A DNA stretch of 39,890 bases, from positions 1 to 39,890 of the forward strand of contig MHJU01000038.1 in assembly GCA_001818155.1 (NCBI GenBank), in the 5' to 3' direction. The first letter of the stretch is position 1. Each line of letters begins with the position of its first letter. Positions 20,932 to 30,401 of the stretch are shown in pieces. The position numbers and the translations under genes were made by a program. This stretch comes from Candidatus Jacksonbacteria bacterium RIFCSPLOWO2_02_FULL_44_20. Lineage in GTDB: Bacteria > Patescibacteriota > Patescibacteriia > UBA9629. The notes under the pieces are model-generated. The model made no database searches, was not told the DNA's origin, and saw only the letters and a list, made by a program, of their open reading frames with translations.

Positions 20932-22479
20932 TTAAGAGGAACTCGCGCGTTCGCGCATTTCGCTGGCATAATCGGAAAAATCGCGGAATAAAAATATAAT
21001 AGTTTTGTATGGCGCTTCAAAAAGAAGATCAAAAATCATGATAATCAAATTGTATCTGGAGAATTTGCCGACGATCCATTTGCCGCTCGCAAGAATAGGA
21101 AGCGCAAAAAAGGAAAGAATTTCGCGCCCGACCGAGCGAAACCGTAAAATAACCAAAAGCCGATCAGCTGTGAGGCGTATGCGGATTGCAAGATAGGTAA
21201 CGAGAGTCATAAAAATAATGAAAAGCGCGCCGGAGACCGGGTTAAAATTCAGGCGATAAAGCGCGTAGACAATCGCGCCGTAAGTAAGAATATACATTGT
21301 AAAAAACATGCTGTGAAAAATAAAACTCCGCAAAATTGACCGCTCGCGCGGAATTTGTATAGCGCCGTCAAGCGCGGACTGATGAGCGCGCAGGATATTT
21401 TCTGTTTCCTGCAAAATAAATTTCGCGTTTGCGACAGAGCCGACGCGAATGCCGAGCGTTAAGATAAGAAGGAGAACAATTGGAAAAATTAAATTGATTC
21501 CCGCGTTGGTGTAGTTTAGAGGAAGCCCGCGCAATCGTTCATAAGGAAGTTCAATAATAAATACAAGGACAAGTTTTGTCGCAAGAAGATAGAGAAAGCT
21601 ATACCAGATCTGCCGTTTTACTTTGCGCGTTAAGTGCGCATTCATATTATGAAGCACTGTGCCACACTCTGATGTAAAATCATGAAAGTCGCCTTTATAT
21701 TTTTTGATAACCTCATCAAGAACAAGGAAAATAACTGAATAAGGCTTTACCAAACGGAGCACCTCCTTATATAACGCGTGGCGTTCATACGAGGAAATCC
21801 GCGCCGGAAGCGTTATCACATCTTCTACCATTTCTTTGTTCAATTTCATGGAGAACCATGTGCGGTGCCATTCCTGAATAAAAAAATAAGCAATAAGCGG
21901 AGGATCAGCCTTGAGGAGAGTACGAGAAATTGCAGTCAACAAAAAACAATGTTCCTGCTCTTTGGTAATTGTAAATTTAGGAAACGAAAGCCTTGAGGCA
22001 AGCTCTCTTAACATTGCATCAACAAGCGCGCGTTCATGCTCAATAAGCCCAAGCGCGTCTTCTATTTCAACTGCCATGAGCGAAAACAGCCATTCGCGAG
22101 CGCGAGCCGGAGACAATGAGTTATCGGAACCGATAAATGTTTGAGCGGAAAGATATTTTGCGATTACAGCTTCAACTTTTTTTACAACAGTGTCTGTAAC
22201 GTCGCTCTCTATAATATATTCCGCGAGCACGAGCTCCTGTAACAATGCTTCCCCGCGAGGAGAATCGGACGCGCCAATCAACATGAGACGTTTGATAATT
22301 CTTTCAATGGCATAACGTCTCCAGACGTGCTCATCATGAAACCCTACGATATTGCGGAGTTTTTCGTATTTTTCAATATATTGGCTCAACCTCTTGTCTA
22401 CCTTGAGACGCGCGCCTTTTTGAATCGGGCGGTTGGCAGAGGCAATTAATTTTTCAAGAAAGTCTTTGTCCATACTCAT
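20932..22479 (-). CDS. Hypothetical multi-TM membrane protein
   Basis: 515-aa ORF with C-terminal TM helices; 4-bp ATGA overlap with xseB. Confidence 0.75.
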   Translation of the reverse strand: MSMDKDFLEKLIASANRPIQKGARLKVDKRLSQYIEKYEKLRNIVGFHDEHVWRRYAIERIIKRLMLIGASDSPRGEALLQELVLAEYIIESDVTDTVVKKVEAVIAKYLSAQTFIGSDNSLSPARAREWLFSLMAVEIEDALGLIEHERALVDAMLRELASRLSFPKFTITKEQEHCFLLTAISRTLLKADPPLIAYFFIQEWHRTWFSMKLNKEMVEDVITLPARISSYERHALYKEVLRLVKPYSVIFLVLDEVIKKYKGDFHDFTSECGTVLHNMNAHLTRKVKRQIWYSFLYLLATKLVLVFIIELPYERLRGLPLNYTNAGINLIFPIVLLLILTLGIRVGSVANAKFILQETENILRAHQSALDGAIQIPRERSILRSFIFHSMFFTMYILTYGAIVYALYRLNFNPVSGALFIIFMTLVTYLAIRIRLTADRLLVILRFRSVGREILSFFALPILASGKWIVGKFSRYNLIIMIFDLLFEAPYKTIIFLFRDFSDYASEMRERASSS

Positions 22480-22685
22480 CCGGTGAAATCAGAAAATTGC
22501 TTTTTTATAGAAACGATCTGGTTCTCCACTTCCTGAAGCCGTTTCTTGCAGATCGTCGCGAGTGAAAGCGCTCGCTTAAAAAGTTCAATGCCGCCTTCAA
22601 GGTCAACGTCGCCGCGCTCAAATTCGTGGACAATCTGTTCAAGTTCTTTGAAAGCGTGTTCAAAAGATGATGGTGTTTCTGTCAT
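22476..22685 (-). CDS. xseB: Exodeoxyribonuclease VII small subunit
   Basis: SSFEHAFKELEQIVHEFERGDVDLEGGIELFKRALSL, adjacent to xseA. Confidence 0.9.
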   Translation of the reverse strand: MTETPSSFEHAFKELEQIVHEFERGDVDLEGGIELFKRALSLATICKKRLQEVENQIVSIKKQFSDFTG

Positions 22686-22691
22686 TTTGAT

Positions 22692-24296
22692 TTAGGATTT
22701 GACAATTGGAATTTTTTGCATCGTATCTTTTACCTCTCCGGTTATAACACCCTCATACGGATACACTAATATCTCGTCCCCTGGAGCAACTTCAGAGGCG
22801 GATCGGAGCAGTTTATCTTTAGTTTTCACAATACTATACCCGCGCTTCAACGTATTTTTAGGCGAGTAACTTCTGACAAGTTTATAGCACTCCAAAAATC
22901 GGTTCCGATTGAGTGTATACCATTTTTCCGTATGCAACAAGCATTGCGAGCGCGCGCGATTCACGGCCTCTTTCCGCTCAAAAATGATGCGAATATATTG
23001 ATCGGCAAAAATCGGCAGACGCGCAATGATCTGCCGACCGTGTTCGATGCGATGCGCGATGTGCGACCCGGCTCTCATTACCGCAGTATACGCCGCGCGT
23101 TTTTTGTTCGCGAGTATTCCGGAAAGCGCGTGTTCAATAAATCGCGTGAAGCCATAAATATCAGACAATAATTCTTCACGATTCGGAGTAACAAGTTCAG
23201 CCGCGTTTGACGGAGTTGAAGCGCGTTTATCAGCGGCAAGCTCCGCAAGCGACCAGTCCTTTTCATGTCCTACAGCAACAAGAACCGGGAGACGGGAAGA
23301 AAACACCGCGCGCGTTACCTCTTCTGAATTGAACGACTGCAAATCTTCCATGCTTCCGCCTCCGCGGGTTAGCACAATAATATCAAGCGTCTCAACTTGA
23401 TTCATATACTTGATAGACCCGCAAATTTCTTTGACAGAGCCGACTCCCTGCACCCGGACAGGCGCAAAATGAATTGTAATGCCGCCCATTCTGGCGCGTA
23501 GCACTTTAATAAAATCGCTGTAGGCGGCGGAGTTTTCTCCGGTAATTAAACCGATGGCGCGGGGTAAAAAAGGGAGCGGACGTTTTCGCGCGTGATCAAA
23601 CAATCCTTCGGCCGAGAGTTTCGCCTTTAACTTCTGAAATGCCGCGGCAAGCGCGCCGACTCCTGAAAGTCGCATCTCCAAAACTCGTAAACCGAACCGC
23701 CCGCTTTTCGGTGAGACCTGCGGCCGCGCTTTCACAACAACCTCAATTCCAGAGGAAAGTTCTACGTTCCAATGATATTTATGCGCCGTCGGAAACCAGC
23801 AGTTGAGAACTCCGTATTCGTCCTTCAGCTGAAAAAACGTAAGGTTCTCGCGAAAGGTGGAAATGTCTCCGGCCTCGCCTTTAATAAACACTTCCTCACC
23901 TGAAAGAATCGTGTTGATGTAGACGAGAAAATCGGATACCGAAAAAACATATCCGCTCGTGTTTAGTTCAATCGCGCCCTTTTCGCGCCGATCGCGCTCC
24001 AGTTCTATGCGGCGAATTGCGGATCGCGCAAACATTTTGAGCGTACCGTCCTCTGTGGTGGTGTAAAGAACTTTGAGCTCATCTGGAACCGTCTCAAGCG
24101 ATAAACTCATCAGCGTTTTCACAGCTTGGCGTTGTACTGTAATAGACGCGTCTTCAAATTTTTGTATAACTGCTTTTACAATCTCCGGCGCGCGATCTTT
24201 TGGAATTTTGCTTTCGCCGATTTCTTTCAACGCACGCGATCGTTCCAGCGCTTTACTGGAAGAGAGGTTGGAGAGAAGCGTGTCAAAATCTGGCAT
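22692..24296 (-). CDS. xseA: Exodeoxyribonuclease VII large subunit with N-terminal HEAT-like extension
   Basis: SVSDFLVYINTIL...VFIKGEAGDIS OB-fold; GLITGENSAAYSDF; VLTRGGGSMEDLQSFNSEEVTRAVFSSRLPVLVAVGHEKDWSLAELAADKRASTPSNAAE. Confidence 0.93.
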   Translation of the reverse strand: MPDFDTLLSNLSSSKALERSRALKEIGESKIPKDRAPEIVKAVIQKFEDASITVQRQAVKTLMSLSLETVPDELKVLYTTTEDGTLKMFARSAIRRIELERDRREKGAIELNTSGYVFSVSDFLVYINTILSGEEVFIKGEAGDISTFRENLTFFQLKDEYGVLNCWFPTAHKYHWNVELSSGIEVVVKARPQVSPKSGRFGLRVLEMRLSGVGALAAAFQKLKAKLSAEGLFDHARKRPLPFLPRAIGLITGENSAAYSDFIKVLRARMGGITIHFAPVRVQGVGSVKEICGSIKYMNQVETLDIIVLTRGGGSMEDLQSFNSEEVTRAVFSSRLPVLVAVGHEKDWSLAELAADKRASTPSNAAELVTPNREELLSDIYGFTRFIEHALSGILANKKRAAYTAVMRAGSHIAHRIEHGRQIIARLPIFADQYIRIIFERKEAVNRARSQCLLHTEKWYTLNRNRFLECYKLVRSYSPKNTLKRGYSIVKTKDKLLRSASEVAPGDEILVYPYEGVITGEVKDTMQKIPIVKS

Positions 24297-24310
24297 GAGT
24301 TTAGTTATTG

Positions 24311-25290
24311 TTAATGAGAAGCATTTTTTATTTCCTCTACTTTTGAACGCAAATCGGTTATCAATTTCGGGAACTGATCTCCAGTACTCAATTTACTCAT
24401 TGTTAATAATTCACCAACTCTACGAAGCATGCCGTTTCCAAAAACTTTATCAATCTTGCGCAACCACATCACCTGCCCATTAAAATACGCTTTTTGCAAA
24501 TCAGTCCAAATAGTTTGACGCGCCTCGTCAAATGTCTGATGACTGCGCTCTGCTTCTTTGCACCCAAGTCCGTCAAGTATTGGATCAAGTAGAGTAATCT
24601 CCTTCTTGTATGCTTGAAAGTTGAGTGGGTTTTCTACCATTGCAATTGTGGCTTCTCTAATCTCTTTCCACCACTGCTCTTTAGTCCTCTTTTATCAATT
24701 TCGCGCAAATAATAATTTAACCTGTCCTTACCGCGTCCTGATACATCTACGGCGTAATCAGCGTGCGCAATCGTTACCTCTCGCGCGATTCTTTCAGTGA
24801 TTACTTCATTAAAACATTGAAAATTTATAGCCAGTGGACATTCCCGCCATACTGATTTAAATCCACTCTTTACAGACCGTCTATCAGGCAACGACTCAAA
24901 AAATTCAGAGGTGCGATAGTACCATTCAGACGAGATTGCGTGGAGCAATTCATGAATAACTATTCCACAGTTAGCTTCTGCTGTGTCAGATATAAGAATC
25001 CAATCATTATGCTTCCATTGAAAGCCGCCCACATCAGAAAACGGCAAAAAAACAATTCTCTTTGTGTCATACGGCCGAGAGGGAATGCCGAGAGTTTGCA
25101 AATGCTCCTGAATAAAATCAATGGCATGGTCAACAACCTCTTGTTGCAACGGACTTTTTTCTCTCTGCGAAAGCAACTCGCCGTTGATTTCAATGTCATC
25201 AAACCGCTTTGGCTTAGCATCAACATACTCCATGTAGTCGGTCAATTCCTTTGCTCTAAAAATTTTACTCCCTTGTTCCATATTTGACAT
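24311..25290 (-). pseudogene. Zinc-metallopeptidase-like gene (HELLH) split by a -1 frameshift
   Basis: ORF 24634-25290 contains CGIVIHELLHAISSEW; past the A4 tract (24690-24693) the other frame continues KRTKEQWWKEIREATIAMVENPLNFQAYKKEITLLDP into ORF 24311-24640. Confidence 0.65.
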
Positions 25291-25337
25291 TACTTTTTGA
25301 TTTTGTTATATTAAAAAAGTTGAATTTTTTTAATATA
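25284..25337 (+). promoter_or_regulatory. Promoter of AAA_14 gene with 12-bp inverted repeat starting at the -10
   Basis: TTGACA(25284)-N17-TATATT(25307); TATATTAAAAAA(25307-25318)/TTTTTTAATATA(25326-25337). Confidence 0.6.
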
Positions 25338-25351
25338 CAAACACTAAAAAT

Positions 25352-26602
25352 ATGCAAAATCGCCATATATTTCAAAAAATTTGGGATGAAATTGACTCGC
25401 AAGATATTATCATCTTAAACGGAGCTCGGCAAGTCGGGAAAACCGCGCTTTTAACAATGATAAAAGAAAAACTCTTAAACGAGCGAAAAGTGCCTTCATC
25501 GCATATACATTGGTTTGATCTGGAAAAAATAGACGATTTAAGTATTTGGTCAAATCAAACAACAGCTCTCGGAATACTGCCATTGAAGGATCAGTCCAGG
25601 CGCTATCTATTTATTGATGAATTCCAAAAATCAAAGGACATCGGTTCTATTCTCAAAGTGCTTCACGATCATCATCCGCAGTTTAAAATTATCGCTACAG
25701 GTTCTGCGTCCTGGTACCTGACCATTGATGAAAGTATGGCTGGAAGAAAACGCGTTTTTACGATTTGGCCGCTTTCGTGGCGCGAATATGCGGCTTGGCA
25801 AGGGTTCCATGAACTTTATAATGCGGCTCTCAAAAATATACAAAACATTGACCAAAATCTTCTCTTTAAACTCAACACTGAATTTGTTAAATTTGTCGCT
25901 TATGGCGGCTATCCGGCAGTGGTTGCAACGGAAAAAAAAGAGGAGAAACCCTTGATCTTAAGAGAACTCGTGAACTCGTATATTCTGCGGGACGTGCAAC
26001 TCGCGCATTACTCTGCAAACCCGATGCAGATTGAAAAGATTCTGACCATGCTTGCGGGCAATGTCTCCTCTTTATTGGATGTGCAATCCCTGTCCGCTAA
26101 TTCCGGATTAGGACGAACTGCGCTTTTAAACCGATTGGATCTATTAAAAAACACCTTTATCCTTCATCTTAACAAACCGTATTTTACTAATAAAATTAAA
26201 GAACTTGTTAAAAATCCGAAAATGTATCTCGTAGACACCGGTTTGCGTCATAGTATAATGAAAAATTTTTCTACCCTGCCGCAAACGACGGACTTTGGCT
26301 ATGCGGTTGAAAATGCTTTGGTCACAGAATTATATAAAACAGGCGAGACGCTTGATGAAATCTATTACTGGCGCACAAAAATCGGACAAGAAGTTGATAT
26401 TGTGTTAAAAAATGAAAATTCCGCTACTCCGATAGAGATAAAATCCGGAAGCATCGCGTCCATACCGTCTAACATGAAGGCATTTATTCGCCTGTATAAA
26501 CCTTCACGCGCTTATGTATTGAATTGGTCATCAATTCAGGAGATGCAATACGAAAACTGTATGGTTTATTTCCGTCCTTTATGGTTTCCGGTTCAGCGAT
26601 AA
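25352..26602 (+). CDS. AAA_14 / DUF4143 ATPase
   Basis: NGARQVGKTALL Walker A; YLFIDEFQKSKDI; C-terminal YYWRTKIGQEVDIVLKNENSATPIEIKSG. Confidence 0.9.
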   Translation: MQNRHIFQKIWDEIDSQDIIILNGARQVGKTALLTMIKEKLLNERKVPSSHIHWFDLEKIDDLSIWSNQTTALGILPLKDQSRRYLFIDEFQKSKDIGSILKVLHDHHPQFKIIATGSASWYLTIDESMAGRKRVFTIWPLSWREYAAWQGFHELYNAALKNIQNIDQNLLFKLNTEFVKFVAYGGYPAVVATEKKEEKPLILRELVNSYILRDVQLAHYSANPMQIEKILTMLAGNVSSLLDVQSLSANSGLGRTALLNRLDLLKNTFILHLNKPYFTNKIKELVKNPKMYLVDTGLRHSIMKNFSTLPQTTDFGYAVENALVTELYKTGETLDEIYYWRTKIGQEVDIVLKNENSATPIEIKSGSIASIPSNMKAFIRLYKPSRAYVLNWSSIQEMQYENCMVYFRPLWFPVQR

Positions 26603-26607
26603 ATGAC

Positions 26608-28272
26608 TTACTCCGCGACCCGGAACACCTCCTCAACCGTCGTTATTCCGCGAAGGGCTTTTAAGAGGCCGTCTTGCGCCATTGTGATCATGCCGCTTAA
26701 GCGCGCATAATCTGCGATTTTATTCTCTGAAATATCACCGCTATGTATCAGAGAAGCGATTTTCTTGTCAACCGGCAAAAATTCGTAAATGCCGATCCGC
26801 CCTTTGAACCCAAGCCCATGGCACTTTTTACAACTATGCCCCTGAAAAAAGGTTAAGTGATCAAAATCAATGCTTGCTTTCAAGTCCTTGGGGAGAAGCG
26901 CAAGCTCCTCTTTGGCGCGATCTAAAAGATGCGGATTTACGGCGAACGGCACTTTGCAGTTCTCGCACACTCGCCGCACAAGCCGCTGGCCAATAATTAG
27001 ATTCAAAGACGGCGCAAGCAGAAACGGTTTTATCCCCATCGCAAGGAATCGCGGAATCGCGGCTGAAGCGCTGTTTGTGTGAAGCGTTGAAATAACAAGA
27101 TGCCCTGTCAGCGCCGCGTTGATTGCGGTTTCCGCGGTTTCAAGATCCCGGATTTCGCCGACCATGATAATATCCGGATCTTGCCGTAAAATCGCGCGAA
27201 GACCGCTTGCAAATCCAGTTTTTGCACCTACCTCTGTTTGCACAATATTTTGAAGCCTGTACTCAATAGGATCTTCAAGCGTAATAATCTGGCTTTGTTT
27301 TTTATTGAGTGTCTGTAGAATTGTATATAGAGTCGTTGTTTTTCCGCTTCCTGTCGGGCCGGTTGTGATGATCATTCCATTTGGTTTTTTGATCTCGCGC
27401 TCTAAAACAGGAAGCGCGTGTTCATTGATGCCGAGTTCGGAAAATTTAAGAACCACGCTGTTTGGATTCAAAATGCGTATAACGATGCTCTCGCCGTATT
27501 GCGAAGGAAGAGTGGAGACGCGAAGATCAATAGAGTCCTCGCCGAGGCTGATGCTAAACGAGCCGTCTTGCGGTTCTTTCTCAACATTGAGTTTCAGCCG
27601 CGAAACAAGTTTGATTCGCTTTTTAATCTGGTTAAACTTTTCAAAATCAAGATCAAGCACATTATGAAGCACGCCGTCAATGCGAAAGCGAACTGAAATT
27701 TTATTCTCCTCCGGCTGAAGATGAATATCAGATGAGTTAATTTTTAGCGCAGAAGCAAGGAGGATATGCAAAGCCTCGCTTATGGAAGCTCCGGGAAGTT
27801 TTGCCACGATCTCGCGATAATCAAGAATTTCAATTGTGAGTTCTTTAATAGCGTTTTCGTCAAGCGAAATAACGCCGGCAGACTCTTCAGAGCGAATGAA
27901 TTTATAAGTTTTCCATGCCTCTTCAAGCCCGTCTTTCGTTGTTAAAGCGATTGTAGTTTTTACGTGATTTCTATTTTCTAATTCAGAGGCGAGCTTCCGC
28001 ACCTTTTCATTTTCAGGATTAAGCGCCGCGAGTTTGAGCGCGATCTTGTCTTTAAGATATGGAACAATCTCAAATTCACGCGCAGTGTGTTCAGGTATAA
28101 TTGAGGCCGTAGTTGTGGGAATTGTCTTTGAAACAAGATCAACAAACTCCACTCCGAGCATTTCCGCGCGTTTTTTTGCATTTTCAATTACACGAGCGCG
28201 GTCAAGTGAGCGCAGTTTTAGAGTGAGCGCCTGCTCTATTTTTGGGTCCGAGATTTGAGGGCGATTGGACAT
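26608..28272 (-). CDS. pilB: Type IV pilus assembly / secretion ATPase (PilB/GspE)
   Basis: GPTGSGKTTTLYTIL; GEIRDLETAETAINAALTGHLVISTLHTNSA; CENCK/CKKC zinc motif. Confidence 0.9.
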   Translation of the reverse strand: MSNRPQISDPKIEQALTLKLRSLDRARVIENAKKRAEMLGVEFVDLVSKTIPTTTASIIPEHTAREFEIVPYLKDKIALKLAALNPENEKVRKLASELENRNHVKTTIALTTKDGLEEAWKTYKFIRSEESAGVISLDENAIKELTIEILDYREIVAKLPGASISEALHILLASALKINSSDIHLQPEENKISVRFRIDGVLHNVLDLDFEKFNQIKKRIKLVSRLKLNVEKEPQDGSFSISLGEDSIDLRVSTLPSQYGESIVIRILNPNSVVLKFSELGINEHALPVLEREIKKPNGMIITTGPTGSGKTTTLYTILQTLNKKQSQIITLEDPIEYRLQNIVQTEVGAKTGFASGLRAILRQDPDIIMVGEIRDLETAETAINAALTGHLVISTLHTNSASAAIPRFLAMGIKPFLLAPSLNLIIGQRLVRRVCENCKVPFAVNPHLLDRAKEELALLPKDLKASIDFDHLTFFQGHSCKKCHGLGFKGRIGIYEFLPVDKKIASLIHSGDISENKIADYARLSGMITMAQDGLLKALRGITTVEEVFRVAE

Positions 28273-28299
28273 TTAATTTTAGAAATTAGAAATTTTCAT

Positions 28300-29016
28300 T
28301 CACTCCCATCCTTTCACCTGCAAGGCTTTTGCCGCGGCGTCCATCTGCGCCTCTTGTTTGGAAAATCCGTTCCCGTTCGCGACACACTCTTCCCCAAGAT
28401 ATACGCCAATTGTAAAGTGCTTCTCGTGATCCGGCCCTTTTTCGTTTAATACTTTGTATGTTGGAGTAACCCCGGCTTTCTCCTGCGCGGTTTCCTGAAA
28501 ACGTGTTTTAGCGTCCAGATATGACTGGTTTTTTAAGATATCAGGCAATTTTGATATGATGTTACGTTCAACAAACTCGCGCGCCGTATCCATTCCCTGA
28601 TCAATATAAATTGCGCCTATAAGCGCCTCAAAAGCGTTTGCCAAAATATATTGCCGCGCCTTTTGATTTTGATCTTTGCGCTCGCCTTTGCTCAAAAAGA
28701 GATGTTCATACAAATCAAACTCATTTGCCATTGTTCCAAGCATAGTGGCGTTCACAAGCGAAGCGCGCCAGTTTGTCATTTCGCCTTCCGGCGTTCTTGG
28801 GTAACGCTTAAACAGATATTCAGTTACCGCGAGTTCCAAAACCGCATCTCCCAAAAATTCCAGCCGCTCATTATGATCAAGCGGAAAATGCGGATTCTCA
28901 TTAATGTACGATTTATGCACAAGCGCTTGAGTTAAAAGCTTATTGTTATTGAAACGAATAGAGAGTTTTTTTTCAAGCGGGGAGAGGTCTTTCATTTTGC
29001 TTAAAATATTCATCAT
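28300..29016 (-). CDS. rnc: Ribonuclease III
   Basis: HNERLEFLGDAVLELAVTEYLF signature; C-terminal dsRBD; true start may be Met at 28995. Confidence 0.95.
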   Translation of the reverse strand: MMNILSKMKDLSPLEKKLSIRFNNNKLLTQALVHKSYINENPHFPLDHNERLEFLGDAVLELAVTEYLFKRYPRTPEGEMTNWRASLVNATMLGTMANEFDLYEHLFLSKGERKDQNQKARQYILANAFEALIGAIYIDQGMDTAREFVERNIISKLPDILKNQSYLDAKTRFQETAQEKAGVTPTYKVLNEKGPDHEKHFTIGVYLGEECVANGNGFSKQEAQMDAAAKALQVKGWE

Positions 29017-29419
29017 AAATTGCTCCTAAAACTCCGGAGACGAACTTCTGCGACGGCTCGCCGCTATATTCTTTAGCAAGCTCTAGAGCCTCGTTGATGG
29101 CGACTTTTGGTGGCACTTCGCGCTTATGCATTAGTTCATAAATTGCCATTCGTAAGAGGCTTCTGTCCAAAATTGCGAGCCGTTCAGAAGGCCAATCGGT
29201 CGTGTATTTGTTTATGAATTCATCAAGCGAAACTTTGTGTTCAATCACCCCGCTTGCAAAAGACTCAACAAAATTTAGATCAAATGATCCGTCCTGTCTG
29301 TGAAGCGACGAGAGATAGTCAATGTAAAAATGGAGATTTTCGGTGTCTTCGCCGTTAAAATCCCAGATAAATAAAACTTCAAGAGTTATGGCGCGCGAGC
29401 GGTGCCGATACATCGGCAT
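28973..29419 (-). CDS. nusB: Transcription antitermination factor NusB
   Basis: SRAITLEVLF...ILDRSLLRMAIYEL...PPKVAINEALELAKEY...KFVSGVLGAI. Confidence 0.9.
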   Translation of the reverse strand: MPMYRHRSRAITLEVLFIWDFNGEDTENLHFYIDYLSSLHRQDGSFDLNFVESFASGVIEHKVSLDEFINKYTTDWPSERLAILDRSLLRMAIYELMHKREVPPKVAINEALELAKEYSGEPSQKFVSGVLGAIYDEYFKQNERPLPA

Positions 29420-29432
29420 GGAAAATTGCGGA

Positions 29433-29582
29433 TTAGTATTTTTTACAACGCGGGCACTGGTGATGCGACTTTTTGGCGGAGCCGCAATTTAAGCACGCGC
29501 TCAATGTTTTCGGCTTCAAAAAATGGTGCGAGCGCCTTGTGCCGCGCCGAGCCCGAGTATGTTTTTTGATTTGAGTTGACAT
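29433..29582 (-). CDS. rpmF: 50S ribosomal protein L32
   Basis: Own translation MSTQIKKHTRARRGTRRSHHFLKPKTLSACLNCGSAKKSHHQCPRCKKY (49 aa, CxxC x2); not in the ORF track. Confidence 0.93.
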   Translation of the reverse strand: MSTQIKKHTRARRGTRRSHHFLKPKTLSACLNCGSAKKSHHQCPRCKKY

Positions 29583-29675
29583 TAATGAATACGATAGCAG
29601 AAATATAAACGGACTGTCAAACCTGATGCCGCTGGTTGCTCAAACGGTTCTATTATGATATGTTCCACTTTATTT

Positions 29676-30170
29676 ATGCTAAAAATCACAACAATCAGTA
29701 TTTTAGTTCTCTCTCTTATTATTGGAGCGCTTATAACAATTTTGAGCGTAAATCCGCTTCCTAGAGGAGGCTTAACCGGACAAAAAACAGCGCAAAAACA
29801 AAATCTCTCTTACACAACGATCACCATTTCCGGAGCGCGGATTGATGTTGAAATCGCTGATACGCCAAATACTCGCCGCTATGGGCTTTCAGGGCGGAGT
29901 GAGCTCAAAGACGGAAATGCCATGCTATTTATTTTTGAAAAGCCTGACTATCATGGATTTTGGATGAAAAATATGAGTTTTCCGATTGACATCATCTGGT
30001 TTAATGAAAACCGGAAAGCGGTAGATATTGCGAGCTTTGCAAAACCAGAGGGCGAGCATCCAAAAAAAATCTATATGCCCCGCGAAAAAGCGCTTTATGT
30101 TCTGGAAGCGAAGGCCGGATTTGCGAAAGAGAAAAAAATTGTTATAGGCGACGTATTTTCTTTGGAGTAA
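29676..30170 (+). CDS. DUF192 family protein
   Basis: VEIADTPNTRRYGLSGRSELKDGNAMLFIFEKPDYHGFWMKNMSFPIDIIWF. Confidence 0.9.
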   Translation: MLKITTISILVLSLIIGALITILSVNPLPRGGLTGQKTAQKQNLSYTTITISGARIDVEIADTPNTRRYGLSGRSELKDGNAMLFIFEKPDYHGFWMKNMSFPIDIIWFNENRKAVDIASFAKPEGEHPKKIYMPREKALYVLEAKAGFAKEKKIVIGDVFSLE

Positions 30171-30292
30171 ACTCAAACTACTGTTGCGAAAAACGCGCAA
30201 TCCGCGCTAATTTCAGCTCTTCCGCTTTAAACCCATTCCAACACCTCATTCGTAAGGGGAGAAGGTTATAAAGTACACTTTTTCAACACGCT

Positions 30293-30394
30293 CTAAGGGA
30301 TTTCCACTGCTCGTGTAACTAGTATCTCCAATTCAAAAAATTCTTTCGTCAGTTTCAGCGCGTGGGAGTGCGGACGCGTAAAAGGAAAACATGT
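30293..30394 (-). pseudogene. 3' fragment of a second NitT/TauT-type ABC ATPase gene
   Basis: Minus strand encodes PFTRPHSHALKLTKEFFELEILVTRAVEIP*; 53 nt (30333-30385) match 4458-4510 with 3 mismatches. Confidence 0.85.
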
Positions 30395-30401
30395 ATTTTA
30401 T

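Noticed and set aside
24686-24697. Programmed -1 ribosomal frameshift in the metallopeptidase
   Set aside because: T AAA AGA is not a good slippery heptamer and no obvious stimulatory element was seen; a single-base deletion is simpler.
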